DNA of 64,000 nt from Austropuccinia psidii (GCA_023105745.1 JALGQZ010000004.1:36150937-36214936), one strand, 5' to 3'; shown: positions 48,380 to 61,900, counted from the stretch's first letter. Numbers and translations are program-made. Notes: a model not told the origin generated them from the sequence alone.

Positions 48380-48384
48380 CTTAC
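48380..48384. repeat. Right 5-bp target duplication CTTAC of the Ty3 element
   Basis: Identical to 35557-35561. Confidence 0.9.
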
Positions 48385-49156
48385 TGAGACAGCTAAGTCT
48401 ACTAATGGGAAGATTTGCCGCACTGTACTCTAGTATGATTAAATAGAGAAAAAGGTATGAAGAGATTTTCTATTTGAGAATAAATAAGGAAGGAATAGAT
48501 GAATAATACCCACTGATAGTATACATTTTATCCAAAAGAAGTATTATATATGTAGTTTTAGTTATATAAGAGTGGTCCTGGAAATTTTATTTATTTCAAG
48601 AAAATATGGACCATATAGAAATATATAATTATGTAAATAAGATTACATAAATCTCTCAATATTTTATTCAAAAAACTAAAATAAGACAACTTCAAAATTA
48701 TTTGGTATTTCTTATGGAATTTTTTTCAATTCCTAATTGATATTTAATCCTAAAAAAGGGTTAATTTTATTTAAAAGTGGTATTTTTTTTCCCATTTTTT
48801 TCTTATTTCTTAGATATTGATTTTACATGAAACAAAAATTCAAAACTAAATATAAACATATTTCATAAGTTATTATTAAGTCAATTTTTTGGGATGTTTG
48901 AGAAACATTCATGTATGATATTTAAAACATGCATGAATCCTTTTTATCATTAAGCTTACTTATCTATTATAACAAATTCACTTATATATTTTATGGATAA
49001 GATATATAATTCGTGATCAAATTACTTGATAAATGACCTTTAATATGATAACTTAAGATAGCATTAAATATATTTCTTTATAGTCTTATAATGATCAAAC
49101 ATTCAATTTTTAACCTTCTATAATATGAATCAAATACAAAAGTATGGCTATCCAGA
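48385..49156. other. AT-rich spacer between two LTR insertions
   Basis: About 770 bp with no gene or repeat recognised. Confidence 0.5.
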
Positions 49157-49161
49157 TTTAT

Positions 49162-52100
49162 TGTAATATATGTTTATATAACTCTTAAGAATATTACTAT
49201 TAATAAATAGTAATATGACTTTTCTTATTAAATATCAAAAATTAAATTATTATAACCACAAATAAATAAATAATTTCTTACTTATTTCTTATACTTGTTA
49301 TAAACTGCTAGTTATTATAACAGTAAGAAGTAATTATCTACTAGAATAAAGTTAAAGAAGATTAAATAATAAAACTTCTTATTAAAATAATATGAAACTC
49401 TTTTTTGAGAAAATAATTATTTTAAATTATTAAAGAAAACTCAAAAAACTTATAAAAGGAAATTTAACAATTTAATAAATAATTAACCATTACTTTAAAT
49501 ATACCTTTAGAAGATCTGGTATAGTGATTTAATAAGTTATTTTTGGATTTAAAGGATAAAAAGTTGATTTAAAAAAGTAATATTACAATTTATAGTTTAA
49601 AAAAATATTGTGAAGAGTAAGATTCTTTGATTTAAAGCCTTTTTGATGTATTTAGAAAGATAAAATTTTGTAATAATGATTTTGACCAATACTTAGTGGT
49701 GGTATTAATTCTTAAATGTAATGAAAATATGATGATATCTGTAAAATAACAGCAATAGTAGGCTTCTTTCAAGTTTACAACATCTCAAAGAGGCATTCAA
49801 TAAATAAAACTGAAAATAAAAGTGAGTGAGAAACCAGTAAACCTAATTTTTTTATCAATCAAATCACTTGTATACACATAATATTATCATAATTACTTAC
49901 TTGGTTCATTTTACCTGAATACCGGCCCATTTATGGTTCATAAATTAATGAGTTAAAACAGTAAATATTCTTTTATTTCAAAGTTATCAAAGTCACTGTA
50001 AATTTCATCATAGGTTTTATTTTCTGTAAATTTTTGAAGATTCAGTGTTTCAAGTGAAATCATCAAACATGGAATGTGAATAAAAATTTATATTTTAATT
50101 ATGAATTCATAATTTTTTTTGGTTTTAGTGTGGATTATCCCTATCTCCATTTTTGCTGAAATTTGAATAAGGATAAATTCATAATTATATTTTTAATAAA
50201 TTCTTAAGGCTTCAACTCATTTTCTATATGATGGAACAGGGGCTCTTGGGAGAAACAACAATTTCCTTGCACTCAGTAATCAGGTAACTCACTCGGAAGA
50301 CTCAAAACAATTAAAGAAATAAGATAAATATTACATTTCTTTTATGAGTAAAATGAAATTACAATATGAGATTCAAATAAGAAAATAAGCAAATGGCCAA
50401 AGATCCAACCAAGTAAGTCCTTTATAACTGTTCCAACCTGCCATAAAGAACAATATAATTAGTAAAATATATCGCCAACAATATCTACTGACAGGAGAGA
50501 AAAGAGGCTCAAATGAATTACTTAATAATATCAGTATTCACTATCAAGATTAAAAATGAAAGATAAAAATAAATAATAGTATATTCATTAACTGGGGGAA
50601 AAAGCTCAGGGTTGAAATTGAGGCTGATATATATAAACTTTGAGAGCTTGAATCCTTCAGGCTGAAAACTGGTCTGTATTTTATCCTTAATGACTGATTG
50701 AGGAAATATACAACTTGCCAAATTGGGAAGTGAACTGGGTTGAATGATCTTCCCAAGCTCTGTGATTTAAATACAGGCCTCTATGGAAAAGGACTGTATT
50801 GATTGAATGTGGTTTCCAAGGTGGATTGATGGAGAATTGGCACTTGACAACTGATTTGGAACTTTCTCTTGAATATCCCTTGAAATGAAACTTGCAATTA
50901 TTCCCTCGGGGGAATACTGCATACTTGAAAATAGCCAATAACTCATTGGTTAGGTGATTGATATTAATGAAAACACTTGTGCTTGAGTGCTGATAGATAC
51001 TTCTGAGAATATTATGCCTTAAGGGCTGGAAAGGAATCTTTGAGCTTGATTCATGGCCCCTTGATTTGGTTCCCATTGGATTTCTGGTGAAAAAATATGC
51101 ATAATGGTGTATAAAACCATTTATGGAAATTCTGAGTATTTTACAGAAAAATTGGCCAAAGGTCTTCTGGAGGATGGCCATGAAAGACATTGGAAAAAAG
51201 TGAGTTTTATTGCTTAAGGGGTTTTCTGGGTGTTTTGGCCAAAACTAGCCTATAAAGGTTTAAAAATGTATTTCAACAGAAATGCGCAAAATGTGCAACT
51301 CTGTAAAACAAGCCCCAAATGGACCACTATGGTAATTTGGACGTATTTCCCATGTTTCATGGGAAAATGGCATAAAACGTAAAAATTCACAGAAATGTGC
51401 AAAGCTGTATTTAAATCATAAAAACAATAATACAGCCTTTGGGGATGTATTTCCAATTTTGATTGAGAAATGCCCAAAAGTGGCCAAGAATGGCCTGATA
51501 TTGGTAAATGGGCCAATTTGGCCTCAGCTAATGAAATGACAAAAAAAAATCCAAGAAAGTGAATATGGCCAAATTTGGCCAATTTGCCATAAATTTCTTC
51601 AAAGGGGTGATTGACCATGGTTTTTACAATGATGTAGGCAAATAGCATAGTGAACGCTGGTTGCCATGAGGTAGTTTCATGGATAATAGTCCCAAAAGAG
51701 TTTTAATTACTCTCTTTGGGCTTATATGTGGTGAATAATTAATAATAGACATGGTTACAGCAGTCAGAGCTGCACATTAACTCACTTTCATGTCAAAATA
51801 GCAGCTTATTTGTTCTTTTCTCATGATTAAATGGGATATTAGCTTGGTAACAAGGTTCCCAAAAGGTTTTGATAGACCAATTGGGCCAATAGTAGCCATG
51901 GATCCATGTTTTGGAGCTGACAATGCCTCAGAAGCTGGGTACCCTGGCTCTCTTTGATGTCTTTTGTCCCCCTTAGCTACTTTCACATCAAAAATAGTAA
52001 TTCAGGCTTCAAGACTGATATACACTATGGGTTTGCCAAAACTGTATGTAAGAATACAGTAATTTGAAGTGCCATAAACATGCATAACAATATTCTTAGT

Positions 52101-52465
52101 GTATATAGAACATGGGATCACTCACAATACTATTATTTTGGTGTGAAAATGCAAAAAAAAATCACAACTCTTTTATGTGGTATTGATGATGAGGTGTTGA
52201 AGGATTTTCCATATGACCACCTCATAGAGTTCATTCAATCTTATTCATCCTATGGAGTTACCCTGGGTGAGCTTTTGTGTAGAATCCAAGTCTGGCCTTA
52301 AAGCCTTGGATTTAATTACTCACAAAAAAGTTATTCATATTTTTCTATATGAAAAATCATGAATTTTGGATATGTACATGACTTACGGGTTATGTATATT
52401 CCAGAAATTATTTTAATATCAATTGTGGCCTATTAGGGGATGTAAAACATATCTCAAAGCTCACA
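49162..52465. mobile_element. Solo LTR of the same or a sister family, with nested insertion
   Basis: Starts TGTAATATATG and ends AAGCTCACA, matching the LTRs at 35,562 and 46,487 but with much more divergence. Exact 5-bp duplications TTTAT flank it (49157-49161 and 52466-52470). No internal retroelement genes are present, so it is a solo LTR left by LTR-LTR recombination. It is longer than the other LTRs because of an insertion at 50,232-51,628. Confidence 0.85.
50232..51628. mobile_element. Nested 1.4-kb insertion in the solo LTR, LTR-like
   Basis: Interrupts the solo LTR where the other copies read CTATGTAGAATTGCAAATAG. It begins TG (TGGAACAGGGG) and ends CA (TTTTTACA) and is flanked by ATGA on both sides (50228-50231, 51629-51632), or by ATGATG if the ends are shifted by two. 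No terminal inverted repeat beyond TG/CA. Open frames on minus inside it (51190-50687 and 51648-51250) match nothing I know. A solo LTR of another family is the simplest reading. Confidence 0.55.
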
Positions 52466-52470
52466 TTTAT

Positions 52471-53278
52471 CAAATAATCAGTAGCTTTATAACATCAGGG
52501 AAATCACATCACAACTCAAATCACTATTGACTTACCTTCAATTTTAATGTAATAATTACTTACTTGATTTATTTTATCTATGTGTGTGTAAAAGTAAATG
52601 TATAAGGTTAATAGTAAAATCTTTATAAAGGTGAATAAGAATGGATTTTTTTTTTAAATTAAAAATGTTCAATTTTTCATCTTTGTAATCAAATTGAGCT
52701 CAAAAGCCTTCCATGAATAATTTTAAATCTAAAGTAGACAAATCATTCATGCAAAGAAATGAAAAATTTGTCATAAACTTGACTAGGAATACAATTTGAT
52801 TTTACAGAAAAAAATTAGGAAGCCATTTTATTGATTTTAAAAGTATATTCTTCATATCAAAAAGAAATAGTCCTTCTCTTTAGGCCTCTCACAATCCTTT
52901 TTTACATATTTTTTGAAGAATTCAGAGCAGTAAGCAAATGGATTAGTTCAAATTTTTCCAGAATGACCAAATAAAAATGAATTAAAATCTTTTTGAAGCT
53001 CCTGTTCAAGCCTAAAACCTTTCAAAAAATTCACATTAATCTATGATATTCCATTTATTTTGTTAATTTGTGATTCAGTTTGCTCAGGATCTTTATTAAA
53101 TAAGTCACTTTTGGATCATTGTTGAGAATTTTGAGTAAATTGAATACAAAAAATCAGCCGTTTTTACTTTGAATATGCAAAGTGATCACTCTCCAACCCT
53201 AAATCTCACTAAAAATTAAATTGGTCGCAAGAATTTATCCAAGCTTTAAAACTTCAGTCACCTCGGTTTGGTGATTTC
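52471..53278. other. AT-rich intergenic region upstream of SUV3
   Basis: No gene or repeat recognised. Confidence 0.5.
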
Positions 53279-53372
53279 TTCAAATTAATCATTTTCTCAA
53301 ATTGATCATTTTCTCAAATTTATCATTTCTTCAAATTCATCATTTTCCCAAATTCATCACTTCTTTAAATCA
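53279..53372. repeat. 17-bp tandem repeat upstream of SUV3
   Basis: About 5.5 copies of TCAAATTNATCATTTTC with small changes, ending about 230 bp before the SUV3 start codon, so within its promoter or 5' leader. Confidence 0.8.
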
Positions 53373-53600
53373 ATCAGTCAGGTCTCCTTATTCAACAAAC
53401 ATGAAATGCATCTGCATGAGGTGGTCGGTGGGACGGTCGTAGTGGACGATTGGTCATCGGATTCATCAGGCCCTTCTCAAGATATCCAGCTAGCTGCAAA
53501 TGAATCAGCTCAAGTGCATCAGATCATTATCATAAGAATATAGGAGCCATAAATTCGAATTTCAAACCTTTTCATCGGTCGAAAACTTCCAAGCTTCATC

Positions 53601-55941
53601 ATGAATTCTTCAAGATTATTCTTTAGAAATCTCTCAATTCAATCAAATCTTTCAAGACAGCAACAATCTAAACCAGCTCTGAAATTGAATCCAATTCATC
53701 CAAAAAGCAATTTCAAAAAATCAAATCAAAACTTGAATTCGATTTTAAAATCTAAACTTGAAAAATTCAATTCAATAGAATTACCTACCATTTATTCTTT
53801 CACTTTAAATTTAATAGGTCTCTTAAAGCCAAAAAATCATCATAATCTCCAATCTCACTCTTGGTTAAATCAATTAAAATCACTCATTTTGAATTATTCC
53901 AACGATATCTTAAATAATAATAATAAGGATTTGAACTATTTAAAGTACGTCATCTTTTGCATTCTTTCATCATTCTTCATGAAATTGATCGTCAACTTCT
54001 TCCTTTTTTAGTGCAGAATTCAAAAATTTATTCAAATCCAACTCAACAAATCCAATCAGTACAGCTCAAAATTTCGATAGAACTCTGTTGGCCCATTTTA
54101 TTCCTTGGGCTTCTACTCAAACTCATCGTCTTCATTCATCTCAAAATCGAAACTCATCAGTCAATCTTCATTTAAAAAATTTATTGGCTTTCATCTCAAA
54201 ATTAATCGATATGCGCCATCCTCAAAACCTTTACCCTGATACAAGAAGATATAAACGTCAAATTCATTTGCATGTCGGTCCCACAAATAGTGGTAAAACT
54301 CATAATGCTCTCAGGGCGTTACTTAAAGCTCATTCAGGTATTTATGCCGGCCCTTTACGTTTATTGGCTCATGAAATCTTCACTAGAATCAACTCTGGTC
54401 AAATTGCTCCCGACTTACCCCCTCGTCATTGTAACCTTTTAACTGGTGAAGAACAACGCATCATAAGCCCTTTTGCTACTTTAACTTCTTGTACTGTCGA
54501 AATGTTATCTTCTCATCAATTTTATGATGTAGTCGTCATAGATGAAATTCAAATGATAGGCGACATTTATAGAGGTGACGCTTGGACTCAAGCTTTACTC
54601 GGTGTTCAAACTAAACAACTTCATCTTTGTGGTGAAGAAAGTGTAATCGATTTAATTCGTAATCTTTCTAATGATTGTGGTGACGAATTCATCCTTCATC
54701 GTTATCAGCGTCTTACTCCTTTAAAAATATCAGATTCTAGTTTAGCTGGCAACCTTTCAAATGTAAAACAGGGCGATTGCATCATCACCTTCAGTAGAAA
54801 TAATATTTATTCATTGAAAAAATTAATTCAATCTAAAACAAACCTTAGAGTCGGTCTAGCATATGGTGGTTTACCTCCTGAAGTGAGAGAAAGAGAAGCT
54901 CAAATGTTTAATCGTGGTAATCAATTAGAAGGTCAAGCTGGCTATGATGTCCTCGTGGGAAGTGATGCTATAGGAATGGGTCTTAATCTGTGAGTGGCTT
55001 TCTTTTTAAATTCATTTTATTATCGTTAATTGATTTCGATTCTATTTTATATGCCTTTTAGTAAAATTAATAGAGTCATCTTTGAATCCTTGCACAAATT
55101 TGATGGTTTAAAACAAATTCAACTTAGTCCTTCTCAAATTAAACAAATTGGTGGTCGTGCAGGTCGCTATGGAATCTTACCTTCAAATCTTAATTCATCA
55201 TCATCTGGTCAAAATTCTTCCAACTCTCCCTCGTCTTCTAATACTATCGGTGAAGTCTTAACCCTATTAGAATCTGATATGGATCTTTTAAGACAATCCA
55301 TGGCTGCGCCTTCAGAACCAATTTCCAAAGCAGTTTTAAAAGCCCCTTTTGAAACCATACAAGGTCTTGCAAGACTAGTACACCATGGCACCCCTTTCTC
55401 CACTTTACTTACTCTACGCCGTAACTTAACTGCTACCATGCCTCAATTTGAAATCGGGGATGAAAAAAGTGCTACATCAATTGCTGATGCGATCGAAAAT
55501 ATTAAAACTTTAAGCTTGAGTGAACGCGATTTGTTTTGCAGTGCACCAGCTAACCCCAGAAATCCTTTAGCCATATCTTCATTGCAAGCATGGGCAAATG
55601 CTCATGGTTCAAGAAAAGAAGTCGATTTGGAAGCTTGGCTTAGACATCAAAACCTTCAAGCTACCATTCAAACTATTCAAGACTTACCCAATCAAATTCA
55701 AAATCAACCTCCCAGCCAGCCTATCAAGCATCAAATCAAACTTGAAAGGTTACATAATGAGACATTACTTCGATTAGAAAGTTTACATAAATGTCTTGTA
55801 CTTTATCTCTGGTTATCATTTAGATTGCCCGAGTCATTTCCATCTAGTAGACTGTGCGAATCTTGGAAGCTTCAATGCGAAGACGCTTTGGCCGTCGGAC
55901 TAAATGCAGTGATGAATGTTAAAAAAACTGATCAGTCTTGA
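53601..55941 (+). CDS. SUV3: Mitochondrial ATP-dependent RNA helicase SUV3
   Basis: DExH RNA helicase that, with an RNase in the mitochondrial degradosome, unwinds and helps degrade mitochondrial RNA. Three exons: 53601-53944, 54012-54989 and 55062-55941, with introns GTACGT...TTTAG (67 bp) and GTGAGT...TTTAG (72 bp); phases fit and give 733 residues, close to the 737 of yeast Suv3. The N-terminus (MNSSRLFFRNLSIQSNLSR) is rich in Ser/Arg without acids, as in a mitochondrial targeting peptide. Motifs: I GPTNSGKT, Ia YAGPLRLLAHEI, II VVVIDEIQM (DEIQ), then FSRNNIY, GLAYGGLPPEVRE, SDAIGMGLNL and VI QIGGRAGRYG. The C-terminal LYLWLSFRLPESF block is typical of the Suv3 C-terminal domain. The start is the first ATG in frame, preceded by TCATC. 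No internal stop or frameshift, unlike most coding regions in this window. Confidence 0.93.
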
Positions 55942-58599
55942 TTAGTCAGCACTCCTAGGCAAATCCACCACTCCCTTATAAATTTACCACTTTTCAAATG
56001 GAAATAGAAACTCATTTAAAGTTATGTTAATACTCGGTTTCTGTTTTTTTCTTTTGTTCATAAACCTTTAGTAAATAACTAACTAATCTTGGCCAAAAGA
56101 AATTATACCCACCCATGCCTGTCCTACCACCTGCTTGAAATGTTGTAATTTGTTGGTGCTTGTCAAGGAAATTATGGAGCGTGTTGCTTGTGATACAGTT
56201 GCATTGATTTTTTACGTACAGACAATAATTCTAATGGTTGAAAAAATGGCAAGACCCACTCAAATTGCTTATCGCTAAGGAATCCAAATATGCAATATAA
56301 TTTATGATTTTGCTTTCTAATGATAAAATTTAAATTGTTTATGCAAGCATTAATTAATATTGAATCGAATTGCTTTTCAACTTACTCTCACACAGTACCC
56401 TATTTCATTTATCTTTGCTTCTTGTCATGTTGAGAACGTAAAAAGATCTGTGTAAATACAAATATAAATAAAGAAAAAGATCACTTTATCTAATAATATA
56501 GTAAGATCTTACTCATAAATTCCTGTTTTTTGAAATAAATCTGGGTTAATTGTTATACTTTTTTTATTAACATTTATTTCAAATAAATTTTCATTATATT
56601 GATTAATTAATTCTTTTTATTTTATGATTTTATCATTTGGTTAGTTTTTTTTTTGCTTTTATATTCAATTTAAAATAAATCTTTAGTTTGTTAAAAACAA
56701 ATTAATTCTTTTCTTTATGTATAATAGTGAAATTGAAAGAAAAAACAAAAAAAAAAAACACCATTTTTCAAATTAAATTAATTGAAGTAAATTATATTTA
56801 TCTCCTAATTTCTTCATTTTGGATATTTTGCTAACTTTAAAATCAAAAATTCATAGCTTTTCTACATATATCAAATATATATACTTAATCTAATATTATG
56901 ATATCTTCTTAATCAATAATTCTAGACTATTTTTACTCAAGAAATCATTATTTTGTTACTTTGATACAATTTTAAATATTTTTAATTAATGCAATAATAA
57001 TAATCAGACTTTTAATTAAAACTGAATTTTATAATGAATGAAGACACCAAAAAATCATTTGTTGAAAAACTTTGGATTAATAAATGAAAGATTTAAATGA
57101 ATATCCCAGATTTTGATACAGGAAAAAGGATTTCGAATCAAGAAACTATGGCCCCTTCATTGAATATTAATAGAAATATTTCAAGAAGTTATTATTGAGA
57201 GAATAATATTCGTCAAAAAATAAATAATAAAAGATAAATTTTGTTATATATATATGGATTATAATCCAAAGATTTTCCCCTTTAATCTAGTGCAAGCTTA
57301 GGCAAAAAAAACTAGCTAATTTGAAATGATTTTATTCAAAATTTCTCACAAATCTGGTAAAAGATATTCTTAAAATATAAAAATATTTACAGAAACTTAA
57401 TAAAAAAATTCTTTAAATAGATATTCAAAATATGTTATTTGACCTTTATTGAAAATAAATCAGATATTTTTAAATATTATTTATTAGCTAATTTAATGAT
57501 AAAGAATTTGTAATTTTAATTTTGAAATATAGAATATTCAACACAAAATATCAAATAAATCTATTTTTTATTCCTTATCCACCTTTTATTCATTTTTTTA
57601 TTTAAAAGTTTCTTAAAAAAAAGGAGGAAAAATTAATTTTCATAGGCCAAAACTGCTAGGAATAAATTTTTTTTCTTCACAAGACGAATAATTTTTTTTA
57701 ATTAAAGGTCTAATAGAGGATACCTTAAATAATAATAATTTAATTTGATTTTAGGGTCTTCTTTACAATAAGTTATGATACTAATTTTTTTCAACTTCTT
57801 TTAAATTTAAAAATCATTATTCTAAGATATTTTAATTTCAAACAAAATTTTCAAAATTTTTTTATTGTTAACTATAAATACTTATCATTTTAAATTAAAA
57901 TAAAAGTTAAGGGTAATAAATTTTTTGAAAAATTTCCAATACTAAAAATCACATTCAAAATATTTTATAATGATTTAAATTCGTTTTGAAATATATATAT
58001 ATGAATAAATTAAAATTAATTCCTTTATGAGATAAAATTTTTAAAGAATCAATTCAAAAAAAAAAAAAAAAAAAATTGATTAATTGAATGGATTAATGAA
58101 ATTGAAACTTTAAGAAAAATTTCATTTAAACTTTCTATTCCAACATTTAAGTTTAAGTATTACTCACTCTATTAACAATCAAATTGACAAGATAATAAGA
58201 TTTTAAATCTTATTAATTCAAGCACTTTCTTTTTTTTTGTCTAAAACTCAACTCCTTTTTTTTTTTTTTTCAAAATTTTATTATGAAAAATTTTCTTGAA
58301 TAATGATATTTTTTTTTTCTTTCTAGATTTAATGTATTAAATTTCTTAATTCTTCTTTAAATTAAAATTAATTTTTTTTTTTACTAATAAATAAATTTCC
58401 TCAAAAAAAAAAAAAAAAAAAAAAATTATTCTTTTAATTATTTTGATTAAGTTTTATCATTTAAATTGTTTTTTTTTTTTTTTTTTTTTTTTTTCAAAAG
58501 TTCAATTATAGTTTTTAAAATAAAATCCTTGAATTTTTCCATTATCCTGTGATTTTTCATAGTATCTTTACAAACATCATGAACACAAGAAAAGACCCC
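55942..58599. other. Extremely AT-rich region with homopolymer runs, no gene
   Basis: No coding frame. Runs of A at 58056-58075 (20) and 58403-58425 (23) and of T at 58469-58494 (26) stand out. The first few hundred bases presumably hold the SUV3 3' UTR. Confidence 0.6.
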
Positions 58600-58945
58600 T
58601 ATCAAAGTGGACTACCCCTCCGTCCACCGAGTGGTTAAGGCGGCAGTTTTGAATGTTCACACGATCGCGATAGCTGCTTCACTATGTGAGCGTGAGTTCA
58701 AACCTCACTCCTGTCGCTAGGATTGCAAAGTACAACTCCGAAGGCATGTACGCACTGGCTGCACCTTGGGCCTTCACCCGTCGCGCACCCACGGCTTATC
58801 ATGATCCATTTGCATCGACTTCCGCATGAGCAGTTGCATGGCTGTCAGGCTGGACTGACTGGAGGGAATTTTGTCGGAGTCCACTTCCACTTTCGTCCTG
58901 TACGAGATTGCTTGTCGTCGGGGCACAGTTTGCCGAGACAGTAAA
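58600..58945 (+). repeat. GC-rich SINE-like island headed by a tRNA-Ser-like sequence
   Basis: A sharp GC-rich block of about 350 bp in very AT-rich DNA. Its first 100 bases look like a class II tRNA; the following 210 bases are unrelated to tRNA, and it ends in an A-rich tail (GTAAAAATAAAAC). This is the layout of a tRNA-derived SINE. No second copy is in the window and no target duplication was found, so a degenerate tRNA gene next to some other GC-rich sequence remains possible. Confidence 0.45.
58619..58716 (+). tRNA. tRNA-Ser(UGA)-like sequence with intron, probably not functional
   Basis: Box A region CCGAGTGGTTAAGG (58627-58640) and box B GTTCAAACC (58696-58704). Anticodon stem GCAGT (58643-58647) pairs with GCTGC (58673-58677), loop TT-TGA-A with anticodon TGA at 58650-58652 and an intron-like insert after position 37. 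The variable arm (TCAC-TAT-GTGA) and the T-arm (GTGAG, CTCAC) pair well, as in Ser tRNA. The 3' acceptor half TCCTGTC has no partner at the 5' side, so the acceptor stem does not form. Best read as a tRNA-derived or pseudo-tRNA sequence. Confidence 0.5.
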
Positions 58946-58949
58946 AATA

Positions 58950-61900
58950 AAACATATTCTTCGAAGCTTAAAGAATAAAAATTTAAATCACTTATTTGCA
59001 AAGAATTTTGAAAAAATTATATTGGAAAGAACCTCATTAAGAGAGAGAAGAATATTATGTTTTTTTTTGAGATATCTTAGAAACTTAAATTATGAATTGA
59101 ATCTAATAGGGAGCCAATTTGAAAAGAATCTTAGTAATTAAGGAAATACCTTTAAATATGATTTTGGTAGGAAACACAGGAGATGAGCTGAAAAAAGATA
59201 AATTAAGCATTGAAATTTATAAAGATACAATTTATCCCTGTTATTATCAGATGGATCACATCTAGGGAAGGAAGGAATTTTGTTTTCTTCAGTGAGTTGA
59301 AAATATAAAATAAGGTAATGAAAATAGCTTTAAGTGATTTATGGGCATGGACAAAGGGTAAATTGGAGCTATTGGCTCATGTGAAAATTTTCCATCAGAT
59401 AATCAGAAGGGAAAATATTATAAGGCTGGTTTTATGGAAAAAAGGCCCTAAATATTGAACAAATTGAGTATATTTGTTGGAAAAAGAGTTATTCTGTGAC
59501 CAAATAATAAAAAGAAATCTCTGAGCATGTATATCAAATGAAAGATAAAAATAGAAAATAAATGCAAACACCTTCATTTCAAGCTTTGGTTAAGCTGCAA
59601 TATAACAAAGGGTCTGAGGATAAAAAATTAATTAAAGAGAAGAGAATCTGTCATTAAAATTTGGAGGAGAAAATGAACAAAAAATTGAAGTTAAATACCC
59701 AAGAGGAAATTTTAATAAAGAATTAAAGGAACAAAAAATATATATTTGAGGAGGAAAATATGGATCAAAAATGAAATTAAGAGACAGAGTGTATGTTTGG
59801 TAATAAAATTATCAAATTAAAAGAAAGAAAATTGGAGACATAAAAGGATCCATTTCTGTTATGAGGGACTAGTGAAGAGATTCCTGATTTAATTACGAGG
59901 TTTTAGCTGATAAATATTAAGCTATATTCTCAAAATATTTTCATTACTGTGACAAAGAATCACTTATAAACCTTGGATATAGGACTTTGAGTTATACTGG
60001 CTGTTCTACTAGCACAAAAACAGGTGATGAACCACTAAACCTCTGATAAATTATACATAAAGGTTTATTGCTAATCACCACATTTGGAGCTAAGATTGTT
60101 TCCAGAAAGCTACTTTTTATATGAAATTAAAGGTATATATGAACTTTCTAACCCCATTTATAAGCCCCTGAAAAGGTTTTCAAGTATCTCACCTCAAAAA
60201 TACCACTTCTCTACCACTCAGTTACAGCTAGCCCTTACTTGAATCTGGTGCTCAGAGGTCTTCATAAGTGTACTATGATTTTTAAAATGAACTCCCTTGA
60301 AAATAATTTTCACCTACCTTCAAATGAAGTACTCTCATTTTACAAATTAACAAGTACTGTTTACCATGATTAAATGTGGACTTAATTCCATATCATTCGG
60401 GAATAACTCATGATATAAATATGTGGAATATACAGTTCTGTGCTCATTAAACATAAAATAACATTAAAAATCATCTAGGATGTCTAAAAAATTGAACTAA
60501 TGTTTGAAGTGATTTCATTGAACCAAAGGTAAATCATAAAGCCCTTACTCCTTTTTTGATTAAATCTACTAGAGATGATTTAAACAGCTCAGAAATTAAT
60601 ATTTTTCATAAACTTTCCATGAGTCAGCCCTCTTATTTTAATTGAAAATTTACTGTAACCAAATATATCATTAAGGATAATTTAGATAATATTGAAAGAA
60701 ATTTAGATGGAATCATAAATAACAACACTGATTTTGGTAATGAAAATATAAAGAGCATCCAAAAGTTTGTAAAAAATGCAGTTTTTTTATTACACCATTA
60801 CCAAAATCTATCTCTTTTAAGATAAATTGAAAGTCTATATTTACAAAATCATACAAAATAGTTTGCATAAGACAAATTATGATGCATATGAAAAATTCGC
60901 TTCAAAATCAGAAAAAAAAAACAATATTGAAAGAAGCTCTCAGACGAGACCTTTTCATGAGATCCATTTTCAAATTCCCCATTCATAATATTTGAAACAA
61001 AATACTCCATATTTTTTGCCTCCTCTCAGAGATAGTGATTCTCAATATGTATGTTGTGTGATAATTCATGAGAATGAATAGATTTATTTATGTAGATAAT
61101 TATTTATTGATTATTGGATTCTGATTAAAAGCTACTTAGTTACCCAAAAGTATTTTTCTAATTATTATACAATGATCTATTTTGTATTAATGAATGAATG
61201 ATGAGTATAATAAATGAAAGAACAGTTTGATCATATATTGAGAAAGGCATCCTTTTATCAGGATATAAAATTGAGGCCAACTGAGTTAGCCAAATAAGAA
61301 ATTGAATATTTTACCAGGAAGAATAAGAAAATGAATTTTTAATAAATCCTATTTAAGATCAAATAAGCTATCCAAATGTCAATGATGGTGAATGGCCTTA
61401 CATAAACAAATTATCTATTTTCTTATCTTAAATTCCAATTTTCTTAAATAAAATTAAGAGAAAAATACTTTAAACAAATTTCATATAGAATTTATTATTA
61501 ATTTAGTGAACACTTACTTTTACAGTTTTAATACACCTCTACATCCAAGCCTGGAATTTGAAAGATTGTTATCATAGTTCCATCAAAACAGGTGATTTAT
61601 CCGGGGAATATTTCAAAAATAAAATAAAATAATACATCTTTTACATCTTTTTTAATTTGGAAAGTCAAAAACACTTAAGGCCCAACCTCAGCAAGTACTA
61701 AAAAAAGGTCTGCAAGGCCAATCAATCAGATATCATAGAAACAAAATATTCCCTTTAAAAGAAGCCAAAGAGCCATAAAGACAATATAATGATTGATATA
61801 AGCTCAGAGAGAGGTTTAGGAAAGAATGCAATTGCAAGTAATTAATTTCATATCAGAAAAATAAAGTATTTCTGATTGTTCTATAGATGTTTAGAATGAA

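Noticed and set aside
50687..51648. Minus-strand open frames of 167 and 132 codons
   Set aside because: They lie in the nested insertion of the solo LTR, overlap other frames and show no motif; treated as chance openings in a slightly GC-richer stretch.
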